Origin: Sesamum alatum
Lineage: Eukaryota; Streptophyta; Magnoliopsida; Lamiales; Pedaliaceae
Reading direction: 5' to 3'
DNA length: 64,000 nucleotides
Assembly: GCA_034509735.1 (NCBI GenBank)
Contig: JACGWO010000005.1
Coordinates: 14,063,264 to 14,127,263, forward strand
The notes under the pieces are model-generated. The model saw nothing but the letters and a program-made list of their open reading frames with translations, ran no database searches and was not told the DNA's origin. A program made the position numbers and the translations under genes. Each line of letters begins with the position of its first letter. Positions within the stretch are counted from its first letter, which is position 1. Positions 1-12,725 of this stretch are shown one piece after another.

Positions 1-793
1 CCTCGGTTGTTGACGTCCTAGCCGAGGAGTCCACGTAGCAGTCGGCAGAGGATGAGCCCATCGACCAGCATTCGCCCCAGCTGTTAGACTAGGATATTTT
101 ATATTTTCCTTTTAAAATTCGGATGTAAACAATACAATATATTTTGCTAATTTGAATTTCTTTCGTATGAGAAATGTTGTCTTCTATTAGAAATTTAATA
201 CAATATTAATATAAAAAAATAGAGAAGAAAATGCAACCAAATTATTTTTAAAATTAATTAAAATTAGGGACGAAATTTGGAGCGACATTTTGTCCCAAAT
301 ATAAAAGAAAAGGCCATGTCCCAAACACCGTTCCAATGATTGTTCCAAAAATAATGCATCCGATTTAAAAATTTCGTCCCAAACCGTCCGTAAGGTCGTC
401 CCAAATAAAAATAAAAACGTGTTCCAAACATCATCCCAATAATCGTTCCAGTATTAACATGTCCGGTTTAAAAAATTAGGGATAGAATTTGGAACGACGA
501 TCCATCCCACACCATCCGTCATGCCGTCCCAAACTGTTATTTAAATTATCCGTCCTTTGGACATATTTTGGGAGGGCTTGTTAGGCTGTCCCAAATGTCA
601 TTCCAAATTTTGGGACGGTTGCCAAAATCTGTCCCAAAATCGTCCCAAATATTTTGGGACAGGGCTTTTTTGGACCGATATTATTTCGGCCCAACATCGT
701 CCCAAATTCTGTTCCAACATTGAAATGGGACAACATACTGTCCCAACCTCCGTCCCAAAATCAGTCTCAATAAAACCTTTTTTTTTTGTAGTG
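1..793. mobile_element. CACTA (En/Spm-like) transposon, right end, cut by window start
   Basis: The sequence ends at 788-793 in gtagtg preceded by a T-run, the reverse complement of the plant CACTA terminus CACTACAAAA. The 500 bp before it hold about eleven copies of gtcccaa(a/c) plus a few inverted tttgggac copies, the dense subterminal repeat array that CACTA transposases bind. The next three bases (ata, 794-796) would be one half of the 3-bp target duplication; the other end lies outside the window. Positions 3-92 form a short open stretch ending in TAG at 90-92 with an internal TAG at 36; it may be the tail of a transposon ORF, but I cannot assign it. The family is well supported; whether an active copy exists is unknown. 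Confidence 0.8.
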
Positions 794-3010
794 ATACTTA
801 CATACTCAATCTCATGAAAATATCATTATTTATCTTCACTAACCAATTAAGCTGTTAAATAGTGTCGCCAAAGTTAAAAACAAGAACACACTACAAGAAT
901 TGTTAAATGAAAGACTTGTACCCGAAAGGAAGAAAGATTATTGAGCTCAGATATAACAACCTTGTGACTTATCACCTGTTAATTCCAATACTATAACCTC
1001 TTAATAATTTCATCAAGCACAAAGCATAGACAAAGACCAAAAGACAGAAAACTAGTTCTTGTTGCAGGCAAACAAAAATAATGCATCGAGAGGATAATGT
1101 CTAACTTGCCGGAGAAGATCTGAAGAGGATGGCGACTTTGATGGGGTGTTAAGTTTTTAAATAAAAAAACAAATCTAAAAGGGAAATAGGAAATATACAC
1201 TCTTGTAACTCTATTTTGTCACTTTGCATCACAAATTGCATGAGACTGACAGAAAGAACCAACATGGCTATGTAAGACAAGCACAAAGAACCATAGATCA
1301 AAAACTACCCCAGACTATAAATTTTTCTTGAAATATTCAACATAAACAACCAAGTTAAACTCAATGGAACCCTGACCCCAAGTAAACATAAAAGTTCTCC
1401 CTTTGTAGCCTATAGCAACTATATTCTCGACAAGATACTTTTTTATTGCTCTGTTTACCCAAGAATTGTAAATATTAAAAAAAAAAGTTGGAATTATTGA
1501 ACAATTATTCATTCAATCAAAAGATTTATATGTTGGATGAATATATTAGTTTCCATAATTTAAGAAGTCATATATTCTATTCTTCATTCTTTCTTTGGAT
1601 GAAAATTTGTATCATTTATATACTTGTATTTATCATCAAATATTTTTAGTCATAATACAAAATATTTTGGTAGTATTCAAATTATAATTTATTAAAAGTT
1701 TATTTTTTTTATAGATAAATACAATTTTCAGAGTATCAGTCAATACTTTAACCTAGTTAGTTATAATATGAAATCATGCTCCTATTAATTCTTTCTCCTT
1801 GGTCCTGATTCGTTCGAAAGGATTATCTTGCATATTTTCTTGGATCTCTTTGGGTTATCTTATTTCAAATTGGTTAAGTAATTACTTAGTTAATGTTATT
1901 GAATATATATTGATGCACTTGATTTTTCAAAATTTTATATAAATAATTCATATGAAAAAGACTTAATTTTCAAAAGTTCAATTAATACAAATGATTGAAC
2001 AAAGCATTTAATATGATTTCAATAGTTTAACCTCTTATCTATGTTTGAAATTTATAACTCAATTTACTTTTGGATTGATTAATAGCTAGAATCTTTTGAA
2101 TTTTTCTTCTTATTTTAACTTAAGATTAACTAATAATATTTTAATGTAACGAAGCAATACCAATGATCATGTATATTTTAAAACTTTTTTAAATATTGAT
2201 TAATTTGAAATATAATTCAATTAAAAACTTTAAAAAAATAGTCACTTAATTTTTTTAATGAATTATAAAAAAATATGTAATGATGTTAAACAAATGTTAG
2301 TGTCAGTACCAAACTATTATGCAAAATGTCATATTGATTTTCATAGATCGAAAGAAATTTATACACATCGTTAAATTTAAAAATTATTATATGAATTAAT
2401 GTTTGATTTTTAGGAAAAGGATTAGTATGGATTGATGAGAGATTGTTTTTTATAATTGTTAAAACTATTGTTTGACATATTTATCCAAAATTTTAAGTAA
2501 ATTTGAACGTAAGAACTTCTTATTTTATTAATATCATTGATTTTGAGATTAATGGTCGAAGCATATTCTCAAAGAGAAAAAGGATGTCATACATTTATAT
2601 ATATACATATATATATATATATAATGCAATACTAATAAAAATAAATAAATTTATTTAATCATCATTATTATTATATTATTAGATTAATTCATATAAATCA
2701 CAAAATTTTAACATAAGTTCACAAGCAGTCAAGTAGAAATATTACATAGTATGTATCTTGGTACAAATATATACTCATAAATAAGTATTAAACATTATAA
2801 GTTAATTGTTGAACTTGTAAAATTATAAAACATACAAAAAGTTACAAATCGATATTAAAATATATAATAAAATTTATATGCATTATAGTAAATGATTATT
2901 TACAAAACAAAATTATGAAAAACTAAATTGTTGATTAAGTTTATTATAAATAGATATTTGATAATATATATACAAATAGTATATTTAATTATTATTATCT
3001 AAAATTAAAA
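794..3010. other. AT-rich DNA, no gene recognised
   Basis: Very AT-rich, with long A and T runs and an (AT)n tract at about 2598-2623. Reading frames are short and none resembles a known protein. The part at 900-1200 is slightly less AT-rich, but I could not identify a product there. Probably old, unrecognisable transposon debris. Confidence 0.5.
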
Positions 3011-3250
3011 TATACGATATTGAGTAAATATAATTAAGTAAAATATACACGAAAATGTTAAATAATGGGAAAAATTGAAAAATTTTGTAATTATTTTTGT
3101 TGGCGTGAACATTTTTTGTCCAAACTTTAACGGATGGGGGTCAAGTGTAAACAGAGAATTTTTGGAGGGGGTGTAAGTGTAATTTCAAAACTTCTTTGGG
3201 TTAAAGTGTAATTATGCATTTTCAGAGGGGGTATAAGTGTAATTAACCCT
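3011..3250 (-). mobile_element. Foldback MITE, one arm only
   Basis: The sequence from about 3090 to 3250 closely matches the right arm of the complete MITE at 51619-52116. Shared blocks are the Gs-plus-TGTAAGTGTAATTTC stretch, gtgtaattatgcattttcagaggg, and the terminus gtaattaaccc. The left arm is missing or too decayed to see, so this is a truncated copy. The left boundary is approximate. Confidence 0.7.
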
Positions 3251-3523
3251 AATTACAAATACACTGGTTGTTTGAAAAATTGCAAATACCCCTCCCAAAT
3301 AGAAAATAATTATGTAGCCCCTAGATAGAGATGTGACAAGTACTACTTTACCCTTGCAAATTTTTTATTTAAAAAAAACATTTGAAAAATTATAAAAAAG
3401 ATCTAAGAGAGGGTAAAATAAATAATCTATAGATAATATTAGTCCATTAAAATATTTTAGAAAATTCTAAAAAATATTTAAAATAATAACTGATAATTTA
3501 AAAGGGTATTTTGGGCAGTTCAC
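3251..3523. other. AT-rich flank, possibly another MITE split by the solo LTR
   Basis: The segment starts with attacaaatac and contains caaatacccctccc. The DNA on the far side of the solo LTR (5709-5850) contains gggtatttgtaat and gaggaggtattttgtaatta, which look like the opposite arm. A single AT-rich miniature element split by the LTR would explain both. Boundaries and target duplication were not found, so this is tentative. Confidence 0.3.
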
Positions 3524-5708
3524 TGAAGGAAAGCGGATCGGCCCGGGAAGGCGGCGGAAGCGCGGTGGGGATAAAATGTGTGCGGAATAAAAGGAATTTA
3601 AATCGCGTTCAAGGGGTGTACCCTTGAACGTTCCCGGGCTATCGGTGTATAAATGCAGAATAAACATATAAAACAAACAAGCGTTCGTGCCTTTGGAATA
3701 AAGAAGAAACCAAGAGCATAAATTTAAGTCGGAATACGTTTCTCGATTTTGTATTTCGATCGGCTACACGCGTTGATTCCTCCGACATTCATCCACGCGA
3801 GGTCCCAACGTAGAGACCCTCTAACGTAGTCCATACCACACTGGGAGATATCTCATTTTTCTTGCTAGAGAAAAACGGATCTAGAGGATGAAATCAAAGA
3901 AGGGATTACACTATCAAATTAGTGCTCCTTCTTGATCTTACTTTATTTTTCAATTGATCCTAGATCAATGAAGCAACAAAGAAGATCTAGAGAGTAGAGA
4001 GAGAGAGAAAAGTGTGTATAGAGAGTGTTCATCTTTTTTCTAGAAAAAGATGAATAATAAAATTCATCTATTTGATGATAGTATATACACATATATATAC
4101 TTTATTAATGTGATTATTGGAATGTGTCCAAGGATGTCTAGATACATTCCAATCAATCCCCATTAATCATCAATCAAGCCTACCATTTTATAAGGTATGA
4201 TTTAATCATACCATGTGAAAGAGGCTTGATTGGAATTCATTTGTCTCTTTCCAAAAGAGACAAGTCAACTTGTCATCAAAGGCCTTCATGGCCAATTTTA
4301 GTACTTTCAAAAGAATTAATTTTCGGCCATTCCGTATTAGAAGAAGTCCAACGTCTTCTAGTTCCAAAAGTGGAATTAATACCTCTCTCGGGCCAATATT
4401 TAATGGACCGGATTTATCGTAATCCAATTACAATAAGCCCAAAAAATTAAATCCTATTTAATTCATCGTCCAATTAAATAATTCCCATTGATATTTTAAT
4501 CCAATTAAAAGATCCAAGCTTCGATTCTCAACTTAATCGATAAATCCCATTTACCGATAAAACGAGGGCCCGATATAATATTAGCCCGTCCATCCAATGG
4601 ACAATCCCATAAGTAATCCAATTACTTATCATCTTCTGAAATTGACTCCAAGTCAATTTCTTCACCTCCTCGCTGATTTGTGTGTGACTTTTTAGGTTCA
4701 CCCTCAGCTAGACTTGGGCTCGTGTCCAACAGGAGCCCCTCACCATGGGTGGCCGTCTAGCAACGGTCCATGGCACTAGAGACTAGGTGAATGTTGGCGT
4801 GAACATTTAAGCGGTGATTCCATACGGGTATGGTCCTACTGTCGACCGTCTCCCGGCCTAGTCTAGGATATGAAATTTGGTGTCGGTTCCCATCCTTGAC
4901 TAGGCAACTATGCTTCATACCTGAGATGCGTTTACTCTATCGATTGATGTAGGAAATCCTTTTCCTACTCAATCAATTGCTATGGCCATAGACTTTTAGA
5001 GACTAAACCATCTCAGAGTGCATAGGAGACATCACCGTTATGTACTGACGGGGGACAGATCCTATCTTGGATCCACCGTCCTTGCTACATACTTCAACTG
5101 CACTGGACAAGGCTTATAAATGACCATCTTACAGAATGATCACCTCTCGCCAGATCCAAGGTACAGTCTTCGTATGCACATGACTACCATGATTTCTCAA
5201 GTCCGAGGACTAATCCCGTACTATCGAAACCGGGAATTCCAGTCATACCGACCAAGCCTCCAAGGCTTCCATATGATGATTCCTGCGAGTCAGTTCAGTC
5301 AATCGACCACCTTGTCAACTAACCCACTAAAATTGCATAGACGACCTTCGTCTGTCGTCGATGAAACTCGGCACTCACCCAGTGAATACAATACTTAGTG
5401 CAAGTCTTAATAGGACACTTGATGCCCAGTCTCGAGGTCCTCGACTTGGAACGTTTCAGACCAACCCTCAGAAGTTGGTTTCATAGCTGCCATCCAATGC
5501 GCAACCCAACTACATGGGTTATCTAATTGGACTGTGGACATTTATTGTGACGTTGAAACGCCGTTCAATATTAGTAGTAAGCATGATAAACACAGTGCCA
5601 ATGATGAATACTTACTCTATTCATCAGGATAATATCGTTTTAATAAAGGTTGGAGAATAGTTCCCAAAACTGCCAATCCAATTGGCTTTCTGGTCACCTA
5701 TTCTAACA
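3524..5708 (-). mobile_element. Solo LTR, copia family A (minus)
   Basis: Read on the minus strand it starts TGTTAGAATAGGTGACC (5708 leftwards) and ends in CA at 3524, the same ends as the LTRs of the copia element at 19809-31373. It shares the internal blocks of that LTR: the block around ccatggcactagagactaggtgaat, the gtgtgtgactctttaggttcacc type block, a TATA-like stretch, and the GC-rich 3' part. Flanking 5-mers are ttcac (3519-3523) and ttcat (5709-5713), a target duplication with one mismatch. No internal region remains, so it arose by recombination between two LTRs. It is about 2.2 kb, slightly longer than other copies. ORFs inside it are not genes. Confidence 0.88.
3542..3638 (-). promoter_or_regulatory. 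Conserved hairpin in LTR 3' part
   Basis: Inner stem cgttcaaggg (3606-3615) pairs with cccttgaacg (3621-3630) over a 5-nt loop. Immediately after it, ttcccggg (3631-3638) pairs with cccgggaa at 3542-3549. The same design recurs in other copies of the family with compensating base changes. It lies in the last ~120 bp of the LTR and should therefore be in the transcript. Function is unknown. Confidence 0.7.
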
Positions 5709-7204
5709 TTCATCACAAAAATTGATTGAAACCTAATGGAATGAGCTCGTTGTTAGACGAATGTTAAAGTCATTAGGGTATTTGTAATATCTAAACAACG
5801 AGGAGGTATTTTGTAATTATATCAAACCTCAGAGGAGGTGACTCTAATTTACCCAATATAATTATACTATATGATGAATTTTGAATATGAATTTGATATA
5901 ATATTAATTATGTAGTTAAATATATAAAAATATTTAAAAATATAAAAAATATTAAAATATTAACAAATATAGAAGCTCGCAAGCTTTCAAATACAAATAC
6001 TTGGCTCGAGCTTGGCTAGTGAAGGAGCTCGAGCTCAAGCCGGCTTGAATCAAGCTCAAAAAACTTTCGAGCTCTTGTCGAGTCGGCTTGGCTCGTCTTA
6101 CACCTCTAATTGTATGTGAACTAAATGTGGAAGCAAATAATGTATGTGATGTAATAAAATGAACCTGTTTAGGTAAAATATATTTCTCGCTTAGAAACAT
6201 TTGAATTCGTCCCTTAAATAGTTGAAAAGTTCATAAAATTATTATATGAGAAGAATTTCAGTAAAAATGTGACTTTGGGATGAAAACATGGCCTTGGAGG
6301 TGGAACATAGCCAAGATGTGTTGCGGTATATTCGTGAATTGATGATGCGACTTTGTTACCCAACATGGTCTTAGCCTGTAACTTTTGGTTTGAACACAAA
6401 GTGTGCTCATTTTGGAGAATGACCATCTCTGAAAGCACAAGTAGGTCATGTTTAATTTATCTTTTATTTAAAAGAAATACTCAATTACAAAATGACTCCT
6501 ACAAACTAAGCCATGTGTCAGTCATATGACCATTTTTCTGACCGTATTTTTGGTAAAAAATGGTCAGAGGGACAGTTTTGAGACTAAACTAAAGTGTAGG
6601 AACGCTAATTTTAAAAAATGATTCTAAACAACTTAAGGGACCAACTATAATATTTATCCTTTATATAAATTAATTCTTATTTCTTATTGAAAAGAGTACT
6701 TAAGTATTAATGTCTTTTCATAATAGGAATAAACACTTAAGATATTCTCACTTTTTTATATTTAATTATAATCATAAGTTGTACTTATTAATAGTACTTG
6801 TTAATTTAATAAGACTGAGAAGTTGTACTTAAAATCTAATGATACTTATTGTTTTTTTTTTAAGTTTAAATTAATATTTTATATATTAATCATATGCCAT
6901 GTCATTTTAAATTTTATTTCGCCCTAGTAAAATAGTTTTTTCTAAAAGTATTAAAAATCTCTTCTAAGAAATTCATCATGAAGAAATATTATATATTTTC
7001 CTATCTCTTTATTTAATTGGATATATTTATCATTGTGGAAGTAGTTTAAAGGTATTCGAATTATTAATTATTAAATAGTCTTTTTTCACAGAGTTTTATT
7101 CTTTTATATCTAATTTTGATTTATTATTAAAAAGATTACTTAAGTAAGGGTATGCGTATCTTTTCATAATGGGAACAAACACTTAGAAACTCATATTTTG
7201 TATA
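5709..7204. other. AT-rich DNA with a possible hAT-type end
   Basis: No gene is recognised. At about 5970-6108 there is a run of gagctcgagctcaagcc-like words ending in cttacacctcta. This resembles one terminus of the common plant hAT-type elements that start with (T)AGAGGTGTAA and are followed by GAGCT/AGCTC words; the other terminus was not found. At 6528-6565 a 10-bp stem (gaccattttt / aaaaatggtc) suggests another small decayed MITE. The minus-strand ORF at 5952-6200 is only the reverse side of the GAGCTC-rich block. Confidence 0.4.
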
Positions 7205-7210
7205 TAGTAT

Positions 7211-7454
7211 AAATATATGTTAGAGCTTGTAAAAGAGGATCCATCATATAGAAAACAAGCATAAGAATTTCTTATATTAGACGATACTCTTACAATATGA
7301 GTGAATGACATACTAGTGGCGTCAAGGGTATATATAAATATATGTTAGAGCTTGTAAAAGAGGATCCATCATATAGAAAACAAGCATAAGAATTTCTTAT
7401 ATTAGACGATACTCTTACAATATGAGTGAATGACATACTAGTGGCGTCAAGGGT
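7211..7454. repeat. Perfect 125-bp tandem duplication
   Basis: The stretch from aaatatatgttagagcttg to gtggcgtcaagggt occurs at 7211-7329 and again at 7336-7454 with no difference that I can see, offset 125 bp. Six AT-rich bases separate the copies. The absence of divergence in a strongly decayed region points to a recent event. Confidence 0.93.
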
Positions 7455-8706
7455 TCTCTCATTCAAGAGTTATCAAGTACCAATCTAACTTCAACAAGCA
7501 TGATTGGAGATAAAATTTTCTAAATTTTCTTACAACGTGGTATCAAGCAATACGAATAAGTTTTGAGGATACTCATATGCTAAAGCTATGATAACATGAA
7601 GTTTGAGTTGATACAAAATGAAAGAAAATTTGATGCAAAATTTTAAGAATCTAAAACCCTTACTTATAACATGTTGTGCACAAACTAGTATGTTTTTATG
7701 GGAATTTTTTGCAATTTTTAAAATGTTGATTACAAATTTTAAGGAATCCGAACTAAGCTTTTGGAATTTGGTTCCAATAGATTTGTAAATTGTGAACTCA
7801 TAATCAATAACAATGAGAGTCCTTAGTTTTGGTTGGCTAAACATGATGTTTCCCCCTTTGGCTGCTGATGCGTATTGGAGTCCAGTAACATTAAACAAAC
7901 AAGTCGAAGGATTTTTTAAGTATCTAAGATAGTCAAAAGACTAAACTTCAAAACAAGGGTTAACACTCTGATATTTAAGTTAGTAAAGAATCTTAGAGGA
8001 AAAAACAAGAACCATCACATAAAAGTATGAGATGTAGCAACCATAAGTGGTAAAATGCATCTAAATCATCTAGGTGATGTACAAAATATCAAGAAGAATG
8101 TTGAAACTCGAGTTGAAGAGTGAAAAATGAGTGGAAAACTTTATGAAAAAGTGTTACCTCTTTAATCTACTTGAACCCATATTTATAGGAGCAAATTTGA
8201 GAAAGTGGATGAAATGGTTAAAGGAGGTTGAGCTATCCCATAATTTTTTGGGATGTTTATTTATTTGGGCTAGAGCTTATCCATCTATTTGTCACGTCAT
8301 ATGGGTCCCACATGAGTAGGAAGGAGATCAGCGATGTCAGCAAAGAAGTAGGCTAAAAGCAAGGGGGTGGTTAGCTGTCATCTTTATCCAACAGGCTACA
8401 GGTGGCATGCTTTGGTGGTGATGTGTCATCCATGTGTAGAATATTGTTAAGGTGTCCGAGGAGGGGGATGGGCCCACAACTTACTGTAACTAGTCCGTGA
8501 CTAGATGTTGTCTCACTAACAAGTCGGTAGAAATTGGGCTAGTGGCTTTTTGGCCTGCTGGTGCTAGGTAGACTTGATTCCTTAATGTAATTTGACCTAA
8601 ATCTTGCTACTGGGCTTTGAAAATGGATGCCCTAGGTATCATCACTCCCCCAATCTCCTAATGTAATACTTGTATTGGACTATTGGAGCAGAGTCTTTAG
8701 TCATTG
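7455..8706. other. Unassigned DNA, possibly LTR and leader debris
   Basis: A tggtatcaagc word at 7538-7548 follows ttaca and resembles a copia primer-binding site for initiator tRNA-Met (usual form tggtatcagagc) with one base missing. With the tgttagag words in the duplicated unit just before, this could be a short old LTR. The part at 8330-8706 is less AT-rich and runs directly into the flank of the Athila element; joined across that insertion it reads gctgggtcaagtcag. It may be part of the Tat-type element seen further right. No coding potential is visible. Confidence 0.3.
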
Positions 8707-8912
8707 CTGGGTGATAGGGTGCATTTCATCTCTCATATGCATGCTTAACTCGAATGATTTTTAAAGGTTTCCTTCACATTTCTTATCGAGTTATGCAGTT
8801 TTGAATGAAGGATCGCGATTGACCCGTTGTGAAGAAAAGGAGTTAAAAAACCCCAAATAAAGACAGAAAAGTATCAAGTATAAAACAGTAATGAACAGAC
8901 TTGAACAACCAT

Positions 8913-9016
8913 TAGGGCATGATCACGCCCTATCCGAAACCCGAGTCTGTGAGGGAAGAGAAGAAGAGTTTTGAATGAGCATACCTGAACAACCACTAAG
9001 GCGTGATCACGCCTTA
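8913..9016. repeat. Two palindrome units in left Athila LTR
   Basis: tagggcatgatcacgcccta (8913-8932) is a 20-bp palindrome with one imperfect pair. taaggcgtgatcacgcctta (8997-9016) is a perfect 20-bp palindrome. Each follows the phrase gaacaacca(t/c)t and is followed by ccga-(a/c)at-cc...tctg, so the two are diverged copies of an ~84-bp unit. The unit starts near cagacttgaac. Confidence 0.9.
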
Positions 9017-9120
9017 ACCGACATCCAGATCTGCGCGGGTTTAGAAGTTGGCACAAAAGAGGACTCTAGAGTTGGCACGAAAAGAAAACTCTGAAGTTGC
9101 ATAGGACGAGGACTCTCAAC

Positions 9121-9130
9121 TATAAAAAGG
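9121..9130 (+). promoter_or_regulatory. TATA box of left Athila LTR
   Basis: tataaaaagg preceded by ctctcaac and followed by gagactagaacacaaag. It lies about 105 bp after the second palindrome and in the LTR position where gypsy promoters sit. Predicted from sequence only. Confidence 0.6.
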
Positions 9131-9968
9131 AGACTAGAACACAAAGAAAAATCATCTTCTCATCATCGTTTTTCTCTCTTTCTCTGAATTCATGCTTTTG
9201 TTTAGTAGCTAATTTTCTATTCCAATTCAAGGGAAACGTTAAACCCTATTATTATGTTTTGAGTCCTTGAATTTATCTGATTTCGCCAAGTATTTCTCGT
9301 CTTGATTTACTATGAACGGAATGATTATTATTGATAGATTTGACAATTCGATTTTCGATATTAATTATTATATTGCTATCCATGAGTTCAGTGATCCGTA
9401 ATTGTCATGAATGAGTGGTATGAGTAGCGAGCAAATTTATTATGTGCTTTGCGTGATTTATTTGTGGGGACGAGAAAACTAGGTTAGATAATTGCAGCTA
9501 TCTCGGTTATTTGATCTAGATTCAACTGTTTTCATTGATGCAAATGCTATTATTGATGTGATATGGAACGCTATCGTGCCCAGTCTTGATATAATAAGTT
9601 TGGATTTAGATGCTTGAGTCAAATCCACTACGATAGGAAAACGGGAATTTGTTACGGCTATCCTAATGAATTCCAGAGTTGAATGCTTGGTTATGGAATT
9701 AACCCTTAGTGATCTATCATAAACATAACGATTGGTGAGACGAACCCCCTTGAATTGGACTTTTTCATCTATAATCTCATCTTAGTTATTTTACTCTTGC
9801 TTTTGTTAATTTAGTTCGTTTATAATTAGTACACAATTCATACCCCCCTTTTGGTTACTACATCTAGATCGAGAAATTAATCGATAGTTCCCTTGGGATT
9901 CGACCTGGTTCCACGACTACTACAGTTTAGAATCAGTTTTTATATTTGACGGTTTCGACAACCGATCA

Positions 9969-11789
9969 CTGGGTCAAGTCAGTACCTGTCTAAGAAGGAA
10001 GGTTTTTACCTTGGTACCTTCCTTATTGTGTTGTTGGGGTAGGTCGCGCTGAGCTACGACGACTGACCTTGCTTTCCTGAGGATGAACCTTGTGGTGCTA
10101 CATGAAGGGTTAACCACTCCGTGTTGGTGTTTCCCACCAAAGCGGAATTGCCATAGGGAGGGAGGGAGAGAGAATCTAGGGCTGACCTAGCATCGAGGTG
10201 CTCTATCTACTCCTTGATTCATTTCGAGAGCACAAGTAGTGAAAAGAGAGAGAATCTATGTAACAAAAGAACTCTTCGCGGGCAAGTCTTTTAAAGAAGG
10301 TGTCCTATAGATGTCTATTTTGTTACATAATTGCTAGAATAATGTCTTCTTATACTCCTAAACATGTGATATTTTTATGTATCAACTTGGAAGGATTTGA
10401 TGGGATGTTAAATGGAGAAATTCAGCCAAAAGAGTGAAAAATAGATTACAAATGTTGGAGAGAAGAAGGCTGTGATAGATTTGCAGATCCTGTTGGACGT
10501 GAACAGGCTTAGTGCAACGGAGAAAGCTGGGAATGTGGAGGGGTGGACGAATTTTTCTGGAGAGAAGTTGGTTTACACATGGATAATAGTGACTTTTGAG
10601 ATTAGGAATCTTTCCTTCTTTGAGAGTCTTGTTAGATTTAATGGTTTCGACTAAAATAGGACTTAGAGTTTATTTAGGTATCTACCATTTATAGTGTCTA
10701 GGTTAATTAGGTAATACAATGGTATAAGTAGGAGACGAGTTGGAAGACATATCATCTTTGGAATCTCTGCATGTTTCTTAATAAAATTTCTCTCCTTTTT
10801 TTATGCGAACTCTCATGAACATGCTCAACTAATTTCTTTATTTCTGATTAAAGATATGGTGAATGTTTGATTCTCATATGTTGCGAGATCTAATTTTTGT
10901 TTTTTCACTTTCATTAATTTAGGTATTTGTATTTTCTCTAGGCTCTTATTATAAATAATTTGATTTTTGAATGATAAGGCCAACTATTCATTATCAATAA
11001 TATTTGCTTAGTCAACTGGACTTTCAAATATGCAATTGTTTGTGTGGTCCAATAATCAGTGGCAACACAACAGAGTTCATTATGTCGTAGTAGTCGATTG
11101 TGTTGTGGAGAGTGCACAATCTAACTTAAATAAATCCTCGTAGGAATTTTTTTTGATTAGAGTTAGGCCTTTCTAATTCTTAATGTTGGTGGTAAATTAA
11201 ATCTTGATGACGTTCCTAGGGTTGTATACTACTCAGAGCATTAGTTAATGGACGTTCCTTGGCTAACAAAAAGGTAAGAAAATGTGAGGTCGTTATGTTA
11301 TACCAATAACCATAACCAATTTATCTGTTATGAATGAATGTTATCTTTGCATCGATGATTAACAGTGAAATCGAGTTGGACTTGTCTTTAACCATAAATC
11401 TTTTCTCACATTTATCTGTCTTTTCAATTTTATCTTCTAAAATTAGATTTCAACAAAACCCCCTTTTCATATAAAGAAATTGATTTACAACCAATCCTTG
11501 TGGATCTTACCAACTCACCACTTTTACAAGTAGTGTAGAAAATTATTTTTGTTGGATTCGACATACATTAGCACTTACCCCTTCGACCCCCATGCAATTT
11601 TAGGCAGCGACTGAGGTAGGTTATTAGTGGATTGTTTAATCTTGAGAGAGAAACATTTCTTCTTCTTCCTTAGTATTTTCTCACCCCTTTTATTGGTTTC
11701 TTTGCAGGTTTTGCTGCCCGCTCCAGTGAGTTTCTTCCATTCTCTTCTCGTTCCAAGAACTCTTCAGCCGTTAGGTAATCCTTCATATT
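9969..11789 (+). repeat. 1.8-kb flank duplicate, left copy
   Basis: Matches 17611-19430 across its whole length with only scattered single-base changes, including cgactaaaatagg against cgactaaatagg. It follows the Athila LTR directly in both places. It ends at ccttcatatt before a T-run, where the two copies diverge. It encodes nothing I recognise; short ORFs at 10254-10654 are equally present in the other copy. A pyrimidine tract plus tttgcag at about 11692-11708 looks like a splice acceptor. It probably belongs to the Tat-type element into which Athila inserted. Confidence 0.85.
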
Positions 11790-11847
11790 CTTTTTTTTTT
11801 TTCCCTTGCTAATCTTTTTGTTTTGTGGGGACCTTTGTGCTTGATAT

Positions 11848-12639
11848 AGACTAACTGTTGGTGTTGAATCTATTTCTGGGGAAATTGAAAACGAGATGGA
11901 AATAGGACAGTGGATTCCTCCCATGTCCGAGAATTATAGACAATATGGATTTCGAAGAGATTGGGATGTTCAACAAGTTAACGAGGTAAACACCAATGAT
12001 TTGGCAGAAAAACTCTCTGAACTAACTGTTTTTGTACACCAAATGGCTAGAGGAAAGATTCAAGGAGCAGTGGGTTGTGGGATATGCTTAGGCCATGGAC
12101 ATTCAACCGAAGCATGCCCATTGTTGCAACAAGGAACGATGCCAGAAATGAATGCCGTAGGGGGATTTCCTGGGCAACCCCAACGGAAATATGATCCTTA
12201 CTCCAATTTCTACAACCCGGGGTGGAAAGACCACCCAAACTTCAGTTATAGGAGTCATGGGGAGCAATCAAGGCAACAACCACAATTCTTTAACCGACCT
12301 CCGCCGGCACCCTGACACAGCCAATGGGACGGAGGATATTGGCAAGCTCCCGCACAAGCCCCACCTCAAGCATCAAATTCAAGTATGAGTTTAGAGGATA
12401 TTGTCAAATCCCTTGCTATTTCTACTCAACAGTTTCAAGAGAGGACGGAGGCGAGCTTTCAACACTTGGGGAACCAACTTGCGCAGTTAGCGACATCGAT
12501 CAGTAGGTTGGAAACTCAAACATCCGAGAAGCTACCGTCACAAACAGAGACAAATCCAAGTGCAAATATTTGTGCTATAACACTTCAGAGTGGGGAGGAG
12601 ATCCACCCAATTGAACAAAACACCGGTGCAATCCAATGA
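11848..12639 (+). pseudogene. Athila gag, C-terminal part
   Basis: One frame with a single internal TGA at 12313-12315; the first ATG is at 11896, but homology starts earlier and the N-terminal capsid half is missing. Gag normally packages element RNA into virus-like particles in the cytoplasm. A zinc knuckle C-X2-C-X4-H-X4-C is intact at 12076-12117 (CGIC...HSTEAC). It is followed by the Athila signature NAVGGFPGQ and YDPYSNFYNPGWKDHPNFSY, a Gln/Pro-rich stretch, and a coiled-coil-like segment starting MSLEDIVKSLA. That segment leads to ITLQSGEEI, close to the usual end of Athila gag before the protease. The stop and the missing first half make it non-functional. Assignment to Athila-type gypsy is confident. 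Confidence 0.85.
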
Positions 12640-12725
12640 ATTTTGAAAAAGGCTCTCGAAGATACCGACGTCCAAAAAAGAAAAGGTAAAGTCCGATTTA
12701 ATCCCACTTTCTTCATCTAATACTT

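Larger units (their letters stand above)
8712..9968 (+). mobile_element. Athila family LTR, left copy
   Basis: TG...CA ends with perfect flanking 5-mers ctggg on both sides, so on its own it looks like a solo LTR. It is nearly identical to 16352-17610. It contains two GTGATCAC palindromes (8913-8932, 8997-9016), a TATA box (tataaaaagg at 9121-9130) and a pyrimidine-rich stretch after it. The boundaries are confirmed by a third, independently inserted copy at 44787-46027. The minus-strand ORF in 8874-9056 only reflects the two repeated palindrome units. Confidence 0.88.

Noticed and set aside
9969..10020. A primer-binding site after the left Athila LTR
   Set aside because: ctgggtcaagtcag does not match a tRNA 3' end and the identical sequence follows the 3' LTR, so it is flank.
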